64,000 nucleotides of DNA from Hevea brasiliensis (GCF_030052815.1 NC_079496.1:9687100-9751099), one strand, 5' to 3'; shown: positions 1 through 13,100, numbered from the stretch's first letter. Notes: generated by a model from the sequence alone, not told the origin. A program made the numbers and translations.

Positions 1-179
1 GGTCTTTCAGTTATCCTGTCTAGCTTCCATCTAAGCATAGCCTATTGTCAACTCAAATCCTGAAATCCAATTATGATCAGCCAACATATGCATGTTAAGC
101 GAATTTGAATTACTATTCTAGTGCACAATTCTTGTTGATTACTTACGGAAGATTTCTGGTTTCTTGACATGCATTGCAG

Positions 180-1623
180 AAGCAACACCAAAGACTATTA
201 TGAGAACAATGGGGGTAAAGGGCCTTACCCTGTATCACTTAAAATCTCACCTACAGGTTTGTTGATACAATTATTTCTTGAATCAGTTGATCTTTGAGGT
301 GTTCTTTTTTCTTTTGATCATAGCTGTTCCTTGATGTCTTTGCCTGCAGAAATACCGGTTGGGAAGGCAATCTTGCAAAGAATCAAATGATAATTCTAAG
401 GATGGTATGAAACTCAATTGCTTGAGAATCCTTAAGAGATTATATATTCTCTCATCACCACACCAACACCAACCCCAACACCCACCCCCCCCCTTCCCCA
501 CCAAAAAGTTATTAAAATAATCCTGCAAGATCATAAATGTTAGAGAGGGTAGAAAATGGGGATGTGAAGTGTGGTTGGGTAGGTAGAATTAGGGAATAGA
601 ATGAAATCATTCTCTTTTGTAAATTGCAAAAATAAATTTCTGTTGAAAAAATGCAATTAAATTTCTAATCCATTTAGTAATGATGTGTAGTTGGGTTTGC
701 AGTATCTGTTGCAGAAAGTCAGGATACTGGTTCATCAACATCAACGTCATCAAGATTGATAGCACAGGATCTAAACGAGTATGTCATTCAAATTTCCCTT
801 TTGAGCAACTTGGCCCTATCTCTGTGTCATTAAAATGCTGCTTTTCATCCTTCAAACAGCGGTTACCAGGTTACTGAGGCATTGCGGGTGCAGATGGAAG
901 TCCAACGAAGACTGCATGAGCAGCTAGAGGTTAGTTTTTACTCCTTGCTTTTGCATCTGGTGTGGCTGACAAAATATGGCTTTTGAACTTTTTCGGGTTA
1001 GCATACAGCGGTTGAGCATTGCTAATGATTTGTTATAAACGAAATACTAGTGCAATCTATATATCTCTATTGAATAGCTCTCCTTGTATAATTTGCGGTT
1101 TTGTTTTTTTAATACAATAGTGTGCTAGCTTAGTAGGTTCTTTAAACTCTTTTGAGGGTTTTACTGTAAGTAGGTGCAGCGTCGTCTTCAACTTCGGATT
1201 GAAGCACAGGGGAAATACCTACAGTCAATTCTTGAGAAAGCTTGTAAAGCTCTGAATGATCAGGCTGCTGCATCTGCTGGGCTTGAAGCTGCCAGGGAAG
1301 AGCTATCTGAACTAGCAATCAAGGTTTCCAGTGAATGCCAAGGAATTGTCCCAGTGGATAACATCAAAATGCCTTCATTGTCGGAACTTGCTGCGGCTCT
1401 GGAGAACAAAAATACTGCGAATTTGCCAGCTCGAATTGGTGATTGTTCTGTTGAAAGCTGCTTGACTTCAACTGGGAGCCCAGTTTCTCCAATGGGTGTT
1501 GGTTCACAGGCAGCTGTATCCATAAAGAAAAGACCAAGGGCTGCGTTTGGTAATGGAGACTCCATACCCTTGGAAGGCAACATGCGGCAAGAAGTAGAAT
1601 GGATGATGAGTAATATGGGATGA
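180..1623 (+). CDS. PHL2-like: MYB-CC transcription factor, PHL2/PHL3-like (3' part; 5' exons lie left of the window)
   Basis: A nuclear DNA-binding regulator of the phosphate-starvation-response (PHR1-like) family. Exons read directly are 180-256, 350-404, 703-778, 860-929 and 1174-1623, all with GT-AG borders and compatible phases. The first gives the end of the MYB repeat (ATPKTIMRTMGVKGLTLYHL, then KSHLQ, with KYRLG in the next exon). Exon 860-929 carries the MYB-CC signature ending LHEQLE, and the last exon continues RRLQLRIEAQGKYLQ, the coiled coil used for dimerisation. The C-terminus ends EVEWMMSNMG before TGA at 1621-1623. Bases 1-179 are intron, so the N-terminus and the start of the MYB repeat are missing here. 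Family membership is firm. The PHL2/PHL3 subgroup is inferred from the QGKYLQSILEKACKA segment and from the adjacent CML22-like gene. Confidence 0.9.
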
Positions 1624-2920
1624 ATGGCAAGACATTTCCATCCTAAAACCAGAAACTTATTTGTTTCTCTTTTGGCTTACTTTTTTTCCATGTCTAGTAG
1701 ATCTAAACGTCAAGGTGACCTTAATCAAGTGTATCATTGGTGGTCTGTATAGTTTTTGGATCTTTTGAGTTAAGAGGATGCCTTTTGTCTTATAACTTGC
1801 AAATCTTTCCCATTCTGCAGGATACTAGTCAGGACTCGGAAGATATGAATTGGATATTATATATTTTTAACCTGCACTGCTCTAAATGGGTCTCAATAAT
1901 ATATTATATATCACCAATGAACTTTAACTCTGGTAATATGGTTATAAAATAATACTATAAATATTATTGAATAAATTGTTATAAATTACTTTGAAAATAT
2001 GATTTGTTTTATTAAAAATAAAATAACTGTATGTTTTTTTATTAGGCTGAGTTGAACATACTGAATTTTTTTTTCAACATTTGTGTTCATATAATGGCTG
2101 TTGGACTGCATAATGCCAATGTATAGTGTTACTTTTCCTTTTTAGTTCTCACCCATCTTTTAAATTCACCAATATTTGTTAGATGGGTACTCACTCAAAC
2201 TTTGAGTTCAACACTTCTTACATCTTGAGGATTCAAAGATAATATCAGGTTAGGCCCTTTTTGTAACCTAAAATGCAATATTGTTTCTGATAAAAGAAAA
2301 CTAATTTCCATGTACTGCTATGCTTGAAGAATGCGAGTGTAAACAATTGATTTATAAGCTTATAAATGAAGCAGAAATCTCAATAACCCGAGAATATTTC
2401 TTTTCGTTTATTTTTATATTTGAAATAAAAGAATTTAATTTTTTAAAATTAAAATAAAATTTAATTTAAAAAAATATTATTGTATAAAAATTTAATTGAA
2501 TTATTTTTTAGCAATTGATTTATTCTGAATGAAGCCTATATTCATCTCTGAACAGTGAACATTGATTTATTTATTTCCTTTTTATTGCTAGAAGAGACAG
2601 TTAGAATAGCTTTCTTTGGTTAATGGTGTCTACACTTTAGAAATTTAATTTCCATTTTTATTTATTTATTAAGAAAGCAGATAACTTGAATTCTTTTGGC
2701 AATTGGCATCACTCTAGTACGAGCAAAATGCTTCTGCTTTTTAGTCTTTCCAATAATAATAATAGATAGAGAGAGAGATCGCGTCCCTAACGTAATAGTT
2801 CTGCTTGCTTTCAAAAGCCATGATGGCTTCTCCACTTTAGAGAACCCCAATTTGCTTATTCTTGAACCTTTTTTTCTCCTCTCTTTGCTTTGTGGGCATT
2901 TAAATACGTCCTTTCCCATT
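1624..2920. other. 3' UTR of the MYB-CC gene and AT-rich intergenic DNA
   Basis: The first part should be 3' UTR. A pyrimidine tract and CAG near 1820 could be a splice acceptor in the 3' UTR, but this is not certain. From about 1950 the sequence is AT-rich with homopolymer runs and short open frames that show no protein-like composition. I see no gene here. Confidence 0.6.
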
Positions 2921-2923
2921 TCC

Positions 2924-2934
2924 TATATAATATA
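2924..2934 (+). promoter_or_regulatory. TATA box of the CML22-like gene
   Basis: TATATAATATA lies about 70 bp before the ATG at 3004. It is followed by a CT-rich leader typical of a plant core promoter and 5' UTR. This supports the choice of 3004 as the start of the first exon. Confidence 0.55.
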
Positions 2935-3936
2935 CTGGGTGCCTTGTGTCTTTCTTTTTCTTTCTTGGAACAACCAACTGCTTCTTCTCTCTCATTGACA
3001 GCTATGAAAGATTCAGTGGGTATGTCTTCTCTGTCTCATTTCCTTTTTCTATTTCTGTTTGCTGAATTAACCAGCTTCTGTGCAACCCATGGCTGGGAAT
3101 TGAAAAATAATGTGAACAAATGCAGATTAACTTGAGTTTATTTTTTCTGGGCATAGAATATAATCATGAAGCTTCAACCTTTGCTATTTAACTTGAGTTC
3201 ATGTTCAGTTAGTTTGTTATTCCATACAGATTAAGCTTCCGGTATTCTTTATCAGCTAGTTTGCCATTGCTTTGCCTTCCTCATCTTTGGTAAAAGGTTA
3301 TCCTGTAATGGCTCTCTCTCTCTCTCTTTTTCCTTTTCTTTTCTCTCTCTCTCAATTATTAATTTATGGCTATTTATTTGGCGAATTTGGTGAAACTACC
3401 TGGAATGGTATTTCTCATAGGTTATTTCACTAGAGCCTCCAGAAATTCTTCTATTTTAGAGAGTGACTGGTTTTTATTAAATTGCTTAATCTAATAGATG
3501 TAGAAGACAATATTTCTAAAGGAAACTATGGCAACATTATGTTTTTGCTGAACTGTTAAAAAGCCTACTGTAGTTCCTTGCATCATATCACAAAACTTTT
3601 GAAGTATGTAAGAGCTAATGCTGGATTGATTGGATAATATCCTAATGTATGAATAAGAAGGAGGTCCTGGAAGTAATTCTTTTTGTGGCATTTTCGTTCA
3701 TTTCCCTGTCCTTGTTTATTCCTATATGCGAAAGTTGCTGTTGGAACTTGGAAGTTGGATTGTTTGGATTAAATCTAACTCTAAGAAGAGTGGAGAACTT
3801 GAGAACTAATGCTAGATTGATTAGACAGTATTCTCATATATGAACTAATTTAGTGAAACTTATTCCAGATTCCTTGGATTTATTATAGAGCATTCGGAGA
3901 CCATTGGAGTGCTTGAGAAGAATGCTGGGCTTAATA

Positions 3937-3941
3937 GACAA
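3937..3941. repeat. Target-site duplication GACAA (left copy) of the Tat element
   Basis: GACAA directly precedes the LTR terminus TGTCGCAAGG. The same five bases follow the other LTR at 33039-33043. A perfect 5-bp duplication is what a Ty3-gypsy integrase produces, and it fixes both ends of the element. Confidence 0.9.
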
Positions 3942-4440
3942 TGTCGCAAGGTATTTTGCGGTCGCCCGGACAAAGCTCTTCATCGAAGTGGGAAATGTGA
4001 GGAGTCGACACTCTAATTTTGAGGGAAATTAAAGAAAACCATTTTGTGAAAATAAATTAAAAGGAAGCCACTTCAAAAGAAAAAAGAGATTCTAGGTTCG
4101 GGGTCCGTATACGGGGGGAAGGTGTTAGGCACCCCATCTCGTCCCTCAGTGAGGGTGAACATATTTAATTTTATGCTCCTTATAAATTAAAAAGATAATT
4201 AGAGGGTTGGGATAGGGGTGGTGTTAATTCTTTATGCATAATAAATGAGTGTTCGATATTTAACTTATTTTGGGTTGCTCAAGAACACGAATTCATGAGA
4301 CGGCCCTTTAGTGAATAGGTGTCAAATAGAGTTATCTTGTATATTGGAGTTGTATTATTTTAATTTTGATTTCGTTAAGAGAGCTCGGATAAGAAGTTTC
4401 TACCGATCTCTAGGTATGTTTTATTAAGAGTTTTAGGCGG

Positions 4441-5085
4441 GAGATTTCGGATAAGAACTCTCCTCCGATCTTCACATATTTTATTGAGGTTTTGGTTGAA
4501 AAACGAGTAAGAACTCTCCCCCAATCTCTTAAGAGTGTTTGGTTCAAAATTTTAATGAAGGATCTCGGATAAGAACTCTCCTCCGGTCTCCGTATTTTAG
4601 TTAAATGAGAATCGGGTAAGAACTCTCCCCCGATCTCTTAAAGTGTTCGGTTCAAAATTTAAATGAAGGATCTCGGATAAGAACTCTCCTCCGATCTCCG
4701 TATTTTATTTAAATAAGAATCGGGTAAGAACTCTCCCCCGATCTCTTAAAGTGTTCAGTTCAAAATTTAAATGAAGGATCTCGGATAAGAACTCTCCTCC
4801 GATCTCCGTATTTTATTTAAATGAGAATCGGGTAAGAACTCTCCCCTGATCCCTTAAAGTGTTCGGTTCAAAATTTAAATGAAGGATCTCAGATAAGAAC
4901 TCTCCTCCTATCTCCGTATTTTATTTGAATGAGAATCGGGTAAGAACTATCCCCCGATCCCTTAAAGTGTTCGGTTCAAAATTTAAATGAAGGATCTCGG
5001 ATAAAAACTCTCCTCCGATCTTCGTATTTTATTTAAATGAGAATCGGGTAAGAACTCTCCCCCGATCTCTTAAAGTGTTCGCGAT
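4441..5085. repeat. 108-bp minisatellite in the left Tat LTR
   Basis: Units of 108 bp recur at 4573, 4681, 4789, 4897 and 5005, measured at the motif GAACTCTCC. A more divergent unit begins near 4455. Each unit holds two versions of CGG(A/G)TAAGAACTCTCC(T/C)CCG, followed by AATTTAAATGAAGGATCTC. The other LTR has the same array at 27345-27870 with one unit fewer. Confidence 0.85.
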
Positions 5086-6709
5086 ATAAGATCGAACTTT
5101 TCACCTATCTCCCAGGTGATTACCTTGTCAGAATTCTTTGGCCAGTTATATCCGATCTCTTTCGGTTACTAGTCTGGAATCCGATTATGCTATCTCCTAG
5201 ACTCATTTAGTAGCCCGACCTCATAACTTTTTCCTCTGATCTTATTATTCAACCTTTGGTTATTTTTATTTGTTTGGAAAAAACATTCACGTTAAGATAT
5301 TTCTACCAATATTTTATTAAGTTACCTACAAGTTGCCCACAACCAGAATACCTATTTTCAAAGGAAATGAAAACTGAGAAGGGATAAATAAAGTTTATGG
5401 ACGAATAGAAGAAGTAAACATCAGAAAATAACTATTGGCCTGAATAATCTACATTGGGACTTTAATGCTACTGAACTTGATGGAAAAAAAAAAACTGAAA
5501 CACGAGCATTCAGCAAAATAATAGTCTAGACACTTACCTGTGGGAGGTTGAGGATCTTGAGTGAACTCTAGTGTCCACAAATCTTGTAGAGGTGGAAGCT
5601 GATGGTCCAGGGACTAATGCTTACTTTGAAATAACGAGAACCAGGTCAGAATACAGTTGAGCATGAAGCGATGGTAACCGGGTCAGAATGAGATCAAGCT
5701 TGGAGATTAATATGTTGGTATTAGGGTGATGAAGACGAAACTAAAAAAATGATAGAGCAGAGTAATGAACAGACTGAAAATAAAGAATTCCAAGGTCCAA
5801 AGCTCCTTCAATGGAGATAATTAAGAAAACTTGTTTCTGAAGTTTTTCGAAAGCTCAGAATGGCAAAGTAGCAAGACTGAATTAGATTTCAGAGCCTTTC
5901 CACTATAATCACCACCACCTTTTTTGCCCGTCCGTTCTACAGTATTGCATGCAGGTATTTATAGGGAACGGGTGCTTCTAATGAAGGGTCAGGATCTCTC
6001 CTGGGGAGACGGAAGGTCTGGATTTCAAAGGACATGATCTGATGCCTGAGAATTAAAGAGAATCAAAATGGACGGCTGAGATCCTATTCAGAATATCCAT
6101 CCTTTCTCTTCCTAATCCAATGGCTCAGGATCTTGCCTTACAAGACGGATCCGAAGGCTGGGAATGAAAGGCGCTGGACTTGTCGTTTGCTTTTGATCCA
6201 AGGGCTCCGGGTTCGTCCTTGCAAGTATGATCAATGATGGAAATTGTGATGTACAGAACTGCCATAACTGTTTTTGGCGTCTGTCAGCAATGTGGGCGAT
6301 TCTACAAATGAGGCATGCGGTGAAGATTTGATCAAGCCTGCAACGCTTTAACTACCTCGGCTCTGATTATGTAGAGAGTTATTGGAAGCCATCTCATCTT
6401 CTTCATGCTTTCCGATCTCTATTCCTTCTGATCTCTCTATTATAATCCTCTTCTTTTTCGATCTTTCTCATATTGGGTCCCTCATTGCTTCCCAATCTCT
6501 CCCATTCTAGAACTTTCCTCTTTATCTGACCTGCCTTAGTCAAAGTAATTAATTCTTCAGTTACCGATGCATCCGCTTCGGTTTCTGTATGCAATAAATG
6601 CTCAGGCCCTCTATATATGCACCAGTGAGAAAACTTCTCCACACTTTATTTCTCTTTCTTCCATTTCTCCACTTCTCCTGTTCTAACTTCTCCGGTAATA
6701 ATTCCAACT

Positions 6710-7123
6710 ATGGTGACTGCTTTTGATCTTTTTTCGACTGTTTTCTTTGCTTCTCTACTGAAAATTTACGATCTCGGTGATTGGAGAATCATGAGAACAA
6801 TATCTGATGATAGTGAGGGAACCAGACTAATTTACCGACCAAGATCGAAAGTGACGATCGTGCCGATCTCAAATCAGTCCACCAATATAATTGGTAGGCC
6901 GATCTCGGGCAAGAGTACTGCTAATTTCGATCTTAATATCGGTGACCGCCTTTTGAAATTCATTTGGCTCCTCACCACATCGGGCGTCCCAACTGCAGCT
7001 CAGTTCTGGTCAATGACATCGACGATGTCTCCGCTTACCATCATAAGAGTCATAGTCACCCCATCTGAGCTGCACATCTATCCAACACTTGTGGCAAGCT
7101 TTCTGATCAAACACATCTTTTGA
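6710..7123 (+). other. 137-codon open frame in the left Tat LTR, unknown product
   Basis: ATG to TGA, 137 codons, antisense to gag-pol. The other LTR carries the same frame, same length, at 29523-29936. A CT-rich leader and a TATA-like CTATATATG lie about 90 bp upstream. I recognise no family. The predicted protein is rich in Ile, Thr and Ser, with a hydrophobic N-terminus (LFSTVFFASLL). The opposite strand is also partly open, so it may not code for anything. Confidence 0.3.
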
Positions 7124-7566
7124 TTCAGCCATAAGACTAGGCTTTGACATAGGTCCCTACTAGGTAGGATGTAGTGCCGATCTTTAGAGATCGCCCAAAT
7201 GATGTAATCTGACCTTTAAAGGTTCTCTTAATGATGTAATCCGATCTCTTGAGATTGCCCAAATTATGTAATCTGACTTTTAGAAATGAAATGAAATTTT
7301 ATTTGAAGGTTATTATTTAATTATTGCATTAGTTGTTTTTCTGATCTCTGATGTGCATATATGATCTGATCTCTAACTAAATCGTCATTAGTCGATCTGC
7401 GGCTTTGAAAATTCGCACAATCCGATAACCCTAGCTAGCCGATCTCATTTTATTCGATTTTATTATTGTGTTTCTGGAACCTTCCCGCAATGTGTCAGGA
7501 AAGCGGGTCGATTCCGCTAATCGAAGCGCCACTTGGGACTTCATGAACATTAAATGCTCAGACAGG

Positions 7567-7574
7567 TATAAATA
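7567..7574 (+). promoter_or_regulatory. TATA box before the antisense LTR gene (left copy)
   Basis: TATAAATAGGGG lies about 150 bp before the reading frame. The matching TATAAATA in the other LTR is near 30381. It is on the plus strand, so it would drive transcription against gag-pol. Confidence 0.5.
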
Positions 7575-7714
7575 GGGGAAGGGTCAATCGGTTGCTTCCT
7601 TATGTCACTTTCAGTACTTTGCTAGCAATTTCAAAATTCTCTCGTTTCTTCAAGTATTTCCTGCACCAATCACATTCTGGTAAGGGTTTTGATCCTTTTC
7701 TTAGTTAAACTTCT

Positions 7715-9638
7715 TTGGTTTCTTTGAAAAAGCGCGGCGTCAAGGGTCAGAGAGCTGCGAGTCCGTCTTCTGTCCACGTTTTGTGGACCTCAGAAGAGGG
7801 CGACGTGATTAAATCGGGTGGTCAAACCAGCACAGTCCTCGTTTCGGTAACTAGTTCGGTTGCCAGACCGAGGCGAGGGGCATCTTTGAGGAGAGACAAC
7901 TTGCCAATTGATGAGTTGCCTTCAGTCTTGAGAGAAACCGATCTCCAATCTATAAGCCAGGAGTACAATCTGCGGATCGACTCCTTTGAACTGATCAAAT
8001 GCCATGGCGATCATCGGGCCGACCACTTCTTTGATGAGAGCGATCTCATCATGGTGTATAAAGAGCAACTGAAGGCGGGGCTCCGTTTTCCCTTGGACGA
8101 ATTTTACAAGGCCGTCCTAAAATTCCACCATGTCTCGATAGCCCAAGTGCATCCGAACTCTTGGCGGACTCTAATAGCCTTCCGGGGCCTCTGCCGAGCT
8201 AAGGGACTGGAACCCACGGCCAAAGTCTTTGCCGAGCTACATAGGCTCGCCCGAAGGAAGGATGATGAGTTTTGGTTCTTCCAAGCTAAGCCCCATTATT
8301 CTCTCTTTACCGATCTCCCTTCTTCATTGAAGAATTGGAAGAATCGATTCTTCATTTTGAGGAGCAAGATTCGGAACAGCTTTGAGGGCATCCCACGGAG
8401 TTGGCAACACCTAGTCGCTCCGATCCCAAAAAATATTATCTTAAATAAGGACGAAGACGCCATGGTGAAAGAGTTAAAGTCTCAGGCGTTCACTCAGAAA
8501 TTCTCTTCCTTAGATATGGTGATGGCTGAACTGAAGTATTGGATGATGCGGCTGATCACTGACAAAGAATACGAGCTTCAGCTCTCTGACCTCGGCCCTG
8601 GTACTACCCATATCTCTGGTCTCTGAATCTTAGCAAACTCACTAACTTCTTTTTTGTGCAGGTATGGCGGGTGGTGATGCTTCCAAGGAGAGCCGTAAAT
8701 GAAAGAGGGAGGTCTCCAAAAAAGTGAGGGCGATGAAGGGTGCCACCACTGCCGATGCTCAGACCCCTCGTTGTGAATCAATAGAGGTGTCGAGCTCTCC
8801 TCCTCGATCTCAGGAGCAACCGATTCCTAAGGTAGAGGTCATTGCCCCGGCTCCTCAACAAATCGAGCTTTCACCTCCCCCTCCTCTTTCGACCTCTTTC
8901 AATGTAGAAGGGGAGTCTTTCGGTCCCACGGTCAGGACACTTTCCCGGGGCACACAACTTCTGATCCAATCATTGGAAAGGAACCACTCTACTAGGGGGA
9001 ATCTCAGCCTAGCCAAAGTCATGGGAGCTTCCATTTGCTTCCAAGAAGATCGGAATAGGTTGGCAGAGGAGAGCTTGGATGATATCTTAGCTCAGACAAT
9101 GAGCTTAGGCTTAGAGGCCATTGCAAACCAGCATATACTCAGAGAGAAAGCCCACGGCTTGAAGAAAGAGATCCTTAAGGCAGTCCAAGATGCCTCTGCT
9201 ACACAAGCTCAACTCTCCTCTGCTAAAGACTATATCGCCAGAATAGAGGATCAGATGAAGCGTTATGAGGAGAGGATCGTTGAAGTGGAACGAGAACTTG
9301 AAGACTCTCGAGCCGGTTAGTCTGCCGATCTCGCTCGTTATGCTGAAGACCTTCGGGCGAAGGAGGAAGAGCTCCTAGCCAAGGATGAGGAGCTTCAAGC
9401 TAAGAAAGAGAAGAGCACTACGAAGGAGGCCGGGGCTTACGTGAACGCCCATAATGACCTTATGGCCAAGCTGAAGAAATGGTATCCTGAAGAGGACTTC
9501 TCTTGGATGAACGAGCTCGCCCCAGAGGCTGAAAACAAGAGCGACGAGGAGCCCGAGAGAGAGAGAGAGGAAATGAGAGAGATGATGATGTACATAGAGA
9601 ACAGGCTGGGGGAGACCCTCCAACCGAATGTCTTGTAA
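7715..9638 (+). pseudogene. Antisense LTR gene, gypsy-type putative transposase domain and coiled coil (left copy)
   Basis: Exon 1 (to 8600) encodes a protein like the plant 'putative gypsy-type transposase' family (PF04195 by my recognition): LPSVLRETDLQSISQEYNL, AGLRFPLDEFYKAVL and QVHPNSWRTLIAFRGLCRA. A 61-bp intron fits at 8601-8661, with donor G|GTACTA and acceptor TTTTGTGCAG. It joins in frame to MAGGDASKESRK, a basic possible nuclear signal, then to Pro/Ser-rich and long charged coiled-coil sequence ending TLQPNVL at 9638. Damage in this copy: the ATG is AAG, CGA has become TGA at 8699-8701, and there is a TAG at 9318-9320. It lies antisense to gag-pol inside the LTR. Its role is unknown. 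Confidence 0.6.
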
Positions 9639-10191
9639 ATTTTATTTTGAAATGAAATGAAGTTTTCTCTTTTGTTCAATTTCTTGATGAGATCAGAAAG
9701 CGTCCCAATTGTATGAGTACTTGATTGTTTGAATGTATTAGAATATCAAACTTAAAAGCAACTATTAATCTAAGTATAACATGTCGGAAAAATATTGTAA
9801 GTATGAGATCGGACTAAGCTATGACCAAACACCGGATATAACTTTAGAACATTAGAATTGGAAAGACTTGACTTGAATTCTTAAGATTAAAATCATCATT
9901 AAATCGGACAGAAACCTTAACTTTATTTTAAGGAATATCTGGGACATACAAGTGAGGAACCTGATTCTAGCATTAGCTAAATGACTTTCCACAATATTTA
10001 TAAAGAGAGATCGGGAGGCAAGACTGGAAGGTATGGAGACCTGAAATTGGCTCGAACCCCTTTGATAAGAGATCGAAAAACAATTTATTAAGTGTAAGAT
10101 CGGTTTATTTCACGATCAAGCAATCGATGTGTTTGGAAAAGTCATTTGTTGATCGAAGGACGTCGGCTGGGAGTCAATTTAAAGTCCCTTG

Positions 10192-13100
10192 TGTCACACT
10201 TTACCCCTCTGTAAGGCATAACATGATCCCGTAGAATACCTAATGAACTACCGAACTTCACCTACCGATAACTCATTAAGTACCCTACAAGGGATTTTAA
10301 AACAATTTTCTTACTTTTAATAAGTGGTGAGCATTTTCTAATAAGTACTTAAAACATTTAGTTAAAATTAAAACTAGTTAATATTTTTGGCCCATTTTAT
10401 TTTTACGCAAATTTTATAAAAATTTTGACAGAGTTCCCTCTGTATTTTGAGAAAACAGTTCTTCAAATATCTGTAAAAAGCACTTCTAAAAATTTTTTTG
10501 AACAACTGCTTCAATTTCATACTCAATCTCAATTAATTTCTCAATACATTTATCAACTTTCAAATTTTAAATCCACTATCCAATGATCATCAAAATACTA
10601 GCAATCCATTTCATTCAAATTAAATAAAATAGTTCCACTCATATTTCATTAGAAACAAAACACATCATTACAAAATTTACATTAAGAGAATTTCAAACTA
10701 CAATATATATTACAACTTTATACAAATTTTATACAAATTGCTCAAGACCCATTTTTACATGTCCATATATTTATGTGCAATATATACATCAAAAGAGATA
10801 TTTACAGTTAGGGTATAAATTATACCCGATAACTTCTAGCAGGTAGCTCCCCTGTCCTTAGCAGCTCAATCTGCTGCTCCTCTAGTCTCTATATCTGCAA
10901 CAGCATACAAAGCTATCGCTGAGTGGTGAACTCAGTGGTGCACAAACTAATAATTTAAAACTTAATACAATTTATGCTTGACAATTCATAACAAATAGAA
11001 TTTTAAAATTTCTAAATTCTTCAAAATCCATGATCTTCAGAAATCAACATTTTCATTCATGCAAATTATTCATTCGAATAACATTTTGATCAAATAGTAA
11101 CTATTTATTTACATTTCTTTTAAATTCTGAGACAATGAAATTTTTTTTTGAATTATTGATAAATTATTTATTTCAATCACAATTTATCAAATCATGCATA
11201 ATTTAAAGGGCGTTGCCAACAATACACACAGTCAAACCCATGACCCAAAATTCGAATAGATGTCGTGTTTTACACCACGACATTTCACATTCTCCCAATA
11301 ACCGAGGCTAAAAGGGAGAAACAAAGACTAGCTAGTATATATGAGTACTCATTCACATCATTCCCCAACTGGCAAGCCAGAGAGGAAGAAACTCGCCCCA
11401 TCAAGTGGAGGAGTTATCTCACTAGACAAGCTAATGAGAATTCACAACATATTTTGTCATGTCAACTGTGGTTTCAAATCATATTCAAAATAATTTCTAT
11501 TTGCAAAGTATTTACAAATCAACATATTTAATCATCATAAATTCATGCTCAAGGTTGGCAACACATCAAACTTAAAATTTACAATCCTCAAAATAATGCA
11601 ATAAATCCTTAAATGTATAAGAAAATTTATATTCAAATTATACAATTTCATTCAATAAGTTAAAATTCTCAACACAACAAAATCATAAATCATACAATAA
11701 ATTTATTTCAAATCAATTTGGAATTGAAAAATAACAAAAGAGTTAGTTGTGCACAAACCTCAAGCGAGTCGCCTCTTGGCCTTGACTCGGTTCCTCGGGT
11801 TCTTTCCCGGTATTCTTTTCAACTGAAACACACAATTTTACAGTATTTCAGTACTAGAACTTAAAATAAATCCAAAATAAATTTAGCTTCACTTTTACCT
11901 AGCTCTAACGCGCTTAACTCGACGTTCTTGAAATTTTGTGTTTCGGGTTACTATTCACTATACTATTCAAGTCAAATAGTTGACTTTCTAAGGCTTAATA
12001 GGTATGGGAACTCCAACTTCACCCACATACCACATTTTGGTCGCTAAACTTGTTGGTTTTGGTCATTTTTTCAAAACTTAGGTCTTTTAGGCAAAATTGT
12101 AAATTTTCGGTTTTGGTGTCCCTAATTGTACTGTTTCATTGGTCAATTTACTATTGGAATTTGGCAAAACTTTCTTCATAAAAAATGTTCTCTATTGTCT
12201 CAAGTTTATTCTCCTTTTTGAATCACTCCAATTGGAGTTTTGTAGCTCAAGTTATAAGCAAATTACGTTTACTGTTCATGCTGCAGAATTTGGTTCTGCA
12301 GATTTGTTGATCCAAATTCATTCAGTAATTTGATGAAGTTAAGTTCATAATTTGGTCTAATTTTCTTCATATGAAATGTTCTACCATGTCTTAGGTTTCC
12401 ATCGGTTCAAGAATCGCCTAAATCGGAGTTTTTTAGAGAGAGTTATAGCCATTGAAACTTTACTATTCAAATGGCAAATCTGCAGTCTGCAGATTCAGTG
12501 ACCCAACTTGGCTCAGTAATTTGATTAGGTTAATGAGATAATTTGGGCTGGTGTTCTTCATGAAAGTTTTAGGTCTATATCTCATCTAATCACTGGTAAA
12601 ATTTCAGGTCATTTTGACCTGCCTAGCTCGAGTTATGATCAAATGAACAAACACTATTCATTTGGTCAGGTTATGCAGGGCAGCCAGCAATTTCTCAACT
12701 TCGGTCACTTTGTTCACTAGGTTTTAGTCACTTTTTAGGCAGGCTTCCTAAATGAAAATTGTGTCATTTAGTGCCTATTTTCATCCCCAATTGGTCCCAT
12801 ATTCATTGGACTTGTAAAATTTCATTTTTGGTCCCTCAAAGAAATTTTAGTCATGCTGCCAGCACATGACCTTATCCAATCCGAATTGGCTTTTAATTCC
12901 AACACTTCTAACACACCTCATTTGGTCACAAATGACCATTTTTCACTTCAAATTAGGTCAAATATATCATTTACCAATTTCTCCAAAATTTTTGCCTCAA
13001 AACCCTAGGTTTCAAACCCTAACCACACTAATTCATTGTAATTAACTAATTCAAAGCATATAAACACAATCTTTCAACTCATTCAAGCATTTTAACATGT

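Noticed and set aside
283..534. 83-codon minus-strand frame rich in Gly, Cys and Trp
   Set aside because: It crosses an intron and exon of the MYB-CC gene and derives from a C-rich run; no family likeness.
2662..3135. Several open frames of 80-100 codons around the CML22-like promoter
   Set aside because: Low-complexity translations of promoter and leader sequence on both strands; only the short ATG exon at 3004 fits splicing.
11265..12333. Short open frames in the nested solo LTR
   Set aside because: No start context, family match or conservation; the composition is that of AT-rich non-coding DNA.
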